NCBI GenBank assembly: GCA_000715635.1
Contig: KL569136.1
Span: 27,178 to 33,416 of the forward strand
Direction: 5' to 3'
DNA: 6,239 nucleotides
Origin: Streptomyces violaceus
GTDB lineage: Bacteria > Actinomycetota > Actinomycetes > Streptomycetales > Streptomycetaceae
The notes beneath the pieces are model-generated. The model was not told where the DNA came from. It did no database searches and saw only the letters and a list, made by a program, of their open reading frames with translations. Within the stretch, counting starts at the first letter, position 1, and every line of letters begins with the position of its first letter. Made by a program: the position numbers and the translations under genes. This document shows, in pieces, positions 5,854 to 6,239 of this stretch.

Positions 5854-6239
5854 TTGAGAAGCAGTTCCTCGCGCAGAGGCACCTCCCACAGACGCACTCC
5901 CCACACCCCTCGCCGTACCGCGGCCGTGGCCCTCGCCGGCGTCGCCGCGCTGATCGCCGCCGCCGTGCAGACCGGCACCGCCACCGCGGCCCCGGAGAAC
6001 AGGGCACCGGCGGCCGCGAGCAAGGCGAAGCCGGGCTCGGAATCGGTCCGGCTCACCCCCGCCCAGCGCGCCGCGCTGATCCGGGAGGCGAACGCCGGCA
6101 AGGCCGGGACCGCGAAGGACCTGGGCCTCGGCGCCCAGGAGAAGCTGGTCGTCCGCGATGTCCTCAAGGACCGCGACGGCACCGTGCACACGCGCTACGA
6201 GCGCACCTACGCGGGCCTGCCGGTCCTCGGCGGCGACCT
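5854..6239 (+). CDS. Secreted M4-type (thermolysin-like) metallopeptidase precursor, N-terminal part (3' end outside window)
   Basis: About 128 residues are visible before the window ends. An N-terminus rich in Arg, Ser and Thr (residues 1-22, including paired arginines at 7-8, 13-14 and 20-21) precedes a hydrophobic core (about 23-38) and a likely cleavage site after ATA (43-45), before APEN. This is a secretion signal; Sec is the usual route for the family, and the RR at 20-21 is not a good Tat motif. A propeptide follows. The segment TRYERTYAGLPVLGGD near the end closely matches the FTP (fungalysin/thermolysin propeptide) motif that precedes M4 peptidase domains in Streptomyces. The catalytic HExxH region would lie beyond the window, so zinc-protease activity is inferred from the propeptide alone. 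TTG 5854 is preferred by spacing from AAGGAG; GTG 5851 or in-frame ATG 5836 are alternatives. A terminator-like hairpin separates it from the ABC operon, so a shared function is not implied. Confidence 0.82.
   Translation, partial: MRSSSSRRGTSHRRTPHTPRRTAAVALAGVAALIAAAVQTGTATAAPENRAPAAASKAKPGSESVRLTPAQRAALIREANAGKAGTAKDLGLGAQEKLVVRDVLKDRDGTVHTRYERTYAGLPVLGGD

Noticed and set aside
5621..5857. 78-residue + strand open frame across the intergenic region
   Set aside because: It starts inside gene 4 in a different frame, runs through the terminator-like hairpin and overlaps the protease start; no domain or suitable ribosome binding site.
5914..5931. Tat signal at the RR before the hydrophobic core of the protease
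   Set aside because: The residues after RR are TAAV rather than the x-F-L-K-like pattern, and M4 peptidases normally use Sec.

Overview
The window is very GC-rich (roughly 70% or more by eye), with strongly G/C-biased third codon positions, ATGA stop/start overlaps and purine-rich GGAGG-type ribosome binding sites. This points to an actinomycete, most likely Streptomyces. A GC-rich interspersed element of a type I recall from many Streptomyces intergenic regions, and the secreted M4-type protease at the right edge, fit that assignment.

Layout: almost everything is on the + strand. Bases 2-5682 carry four consecutive ABC-exporter half-transporter genes, tightly packed (4-base ATGA overlap, 22-base gap, 4-base ATGA overlap), so very probably one operon. 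The first gene is only a C-terminal fragment because the window begins inside it. A 6-bp hairpin followed by six T residues (5697-5717), 14 bases after the last stop codon, is a good candidate for the end of this operon. A 171-base intergenic region with a possible promoter and a 7-bp hairpin then leads into the start of a secreted M4-type (thermolysin-like) metallopeptidase precursor, which runs off the right edge.

How the genes work together: the four ABC genes look like two tandem heterodimeric exporters, gene 1 with gene 2 and gene 3 with gene 4. In each pair the first gene has a defective nucleotide-binding domain (NBD) and the second has intact Walker A and B motifs but an altered signature motif. 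The asymmetry is mild in pair 1/2 (Asp for the catalytic Glu; ISAGQ for LSGGQ). It is extreme in pair 3/4. Gene 3 has no Walker A lysine, no Walker B Asp, no Q-loop Gln and no H-switch His, yet keeps a perfect LSGGQ and D-loop. Gene 4 has all the cis-acting residues, but its signature is TDGSQ. Only one composite ATP site (gene 4 Walker motifs plus gene 3 signature) could work. The substrates cannot be read from the sequence.

The most unusual points are this complementary decay, an in-frame hairpin-bearing repeat in the helical part of the gene 3 NBD, and a switch in codon-ending preference in the last third of gene 3. I see no CRISPR array, tRNA, rRNA, transposase or other recognisable mobile element, and no strong evidence for a wholly new system.
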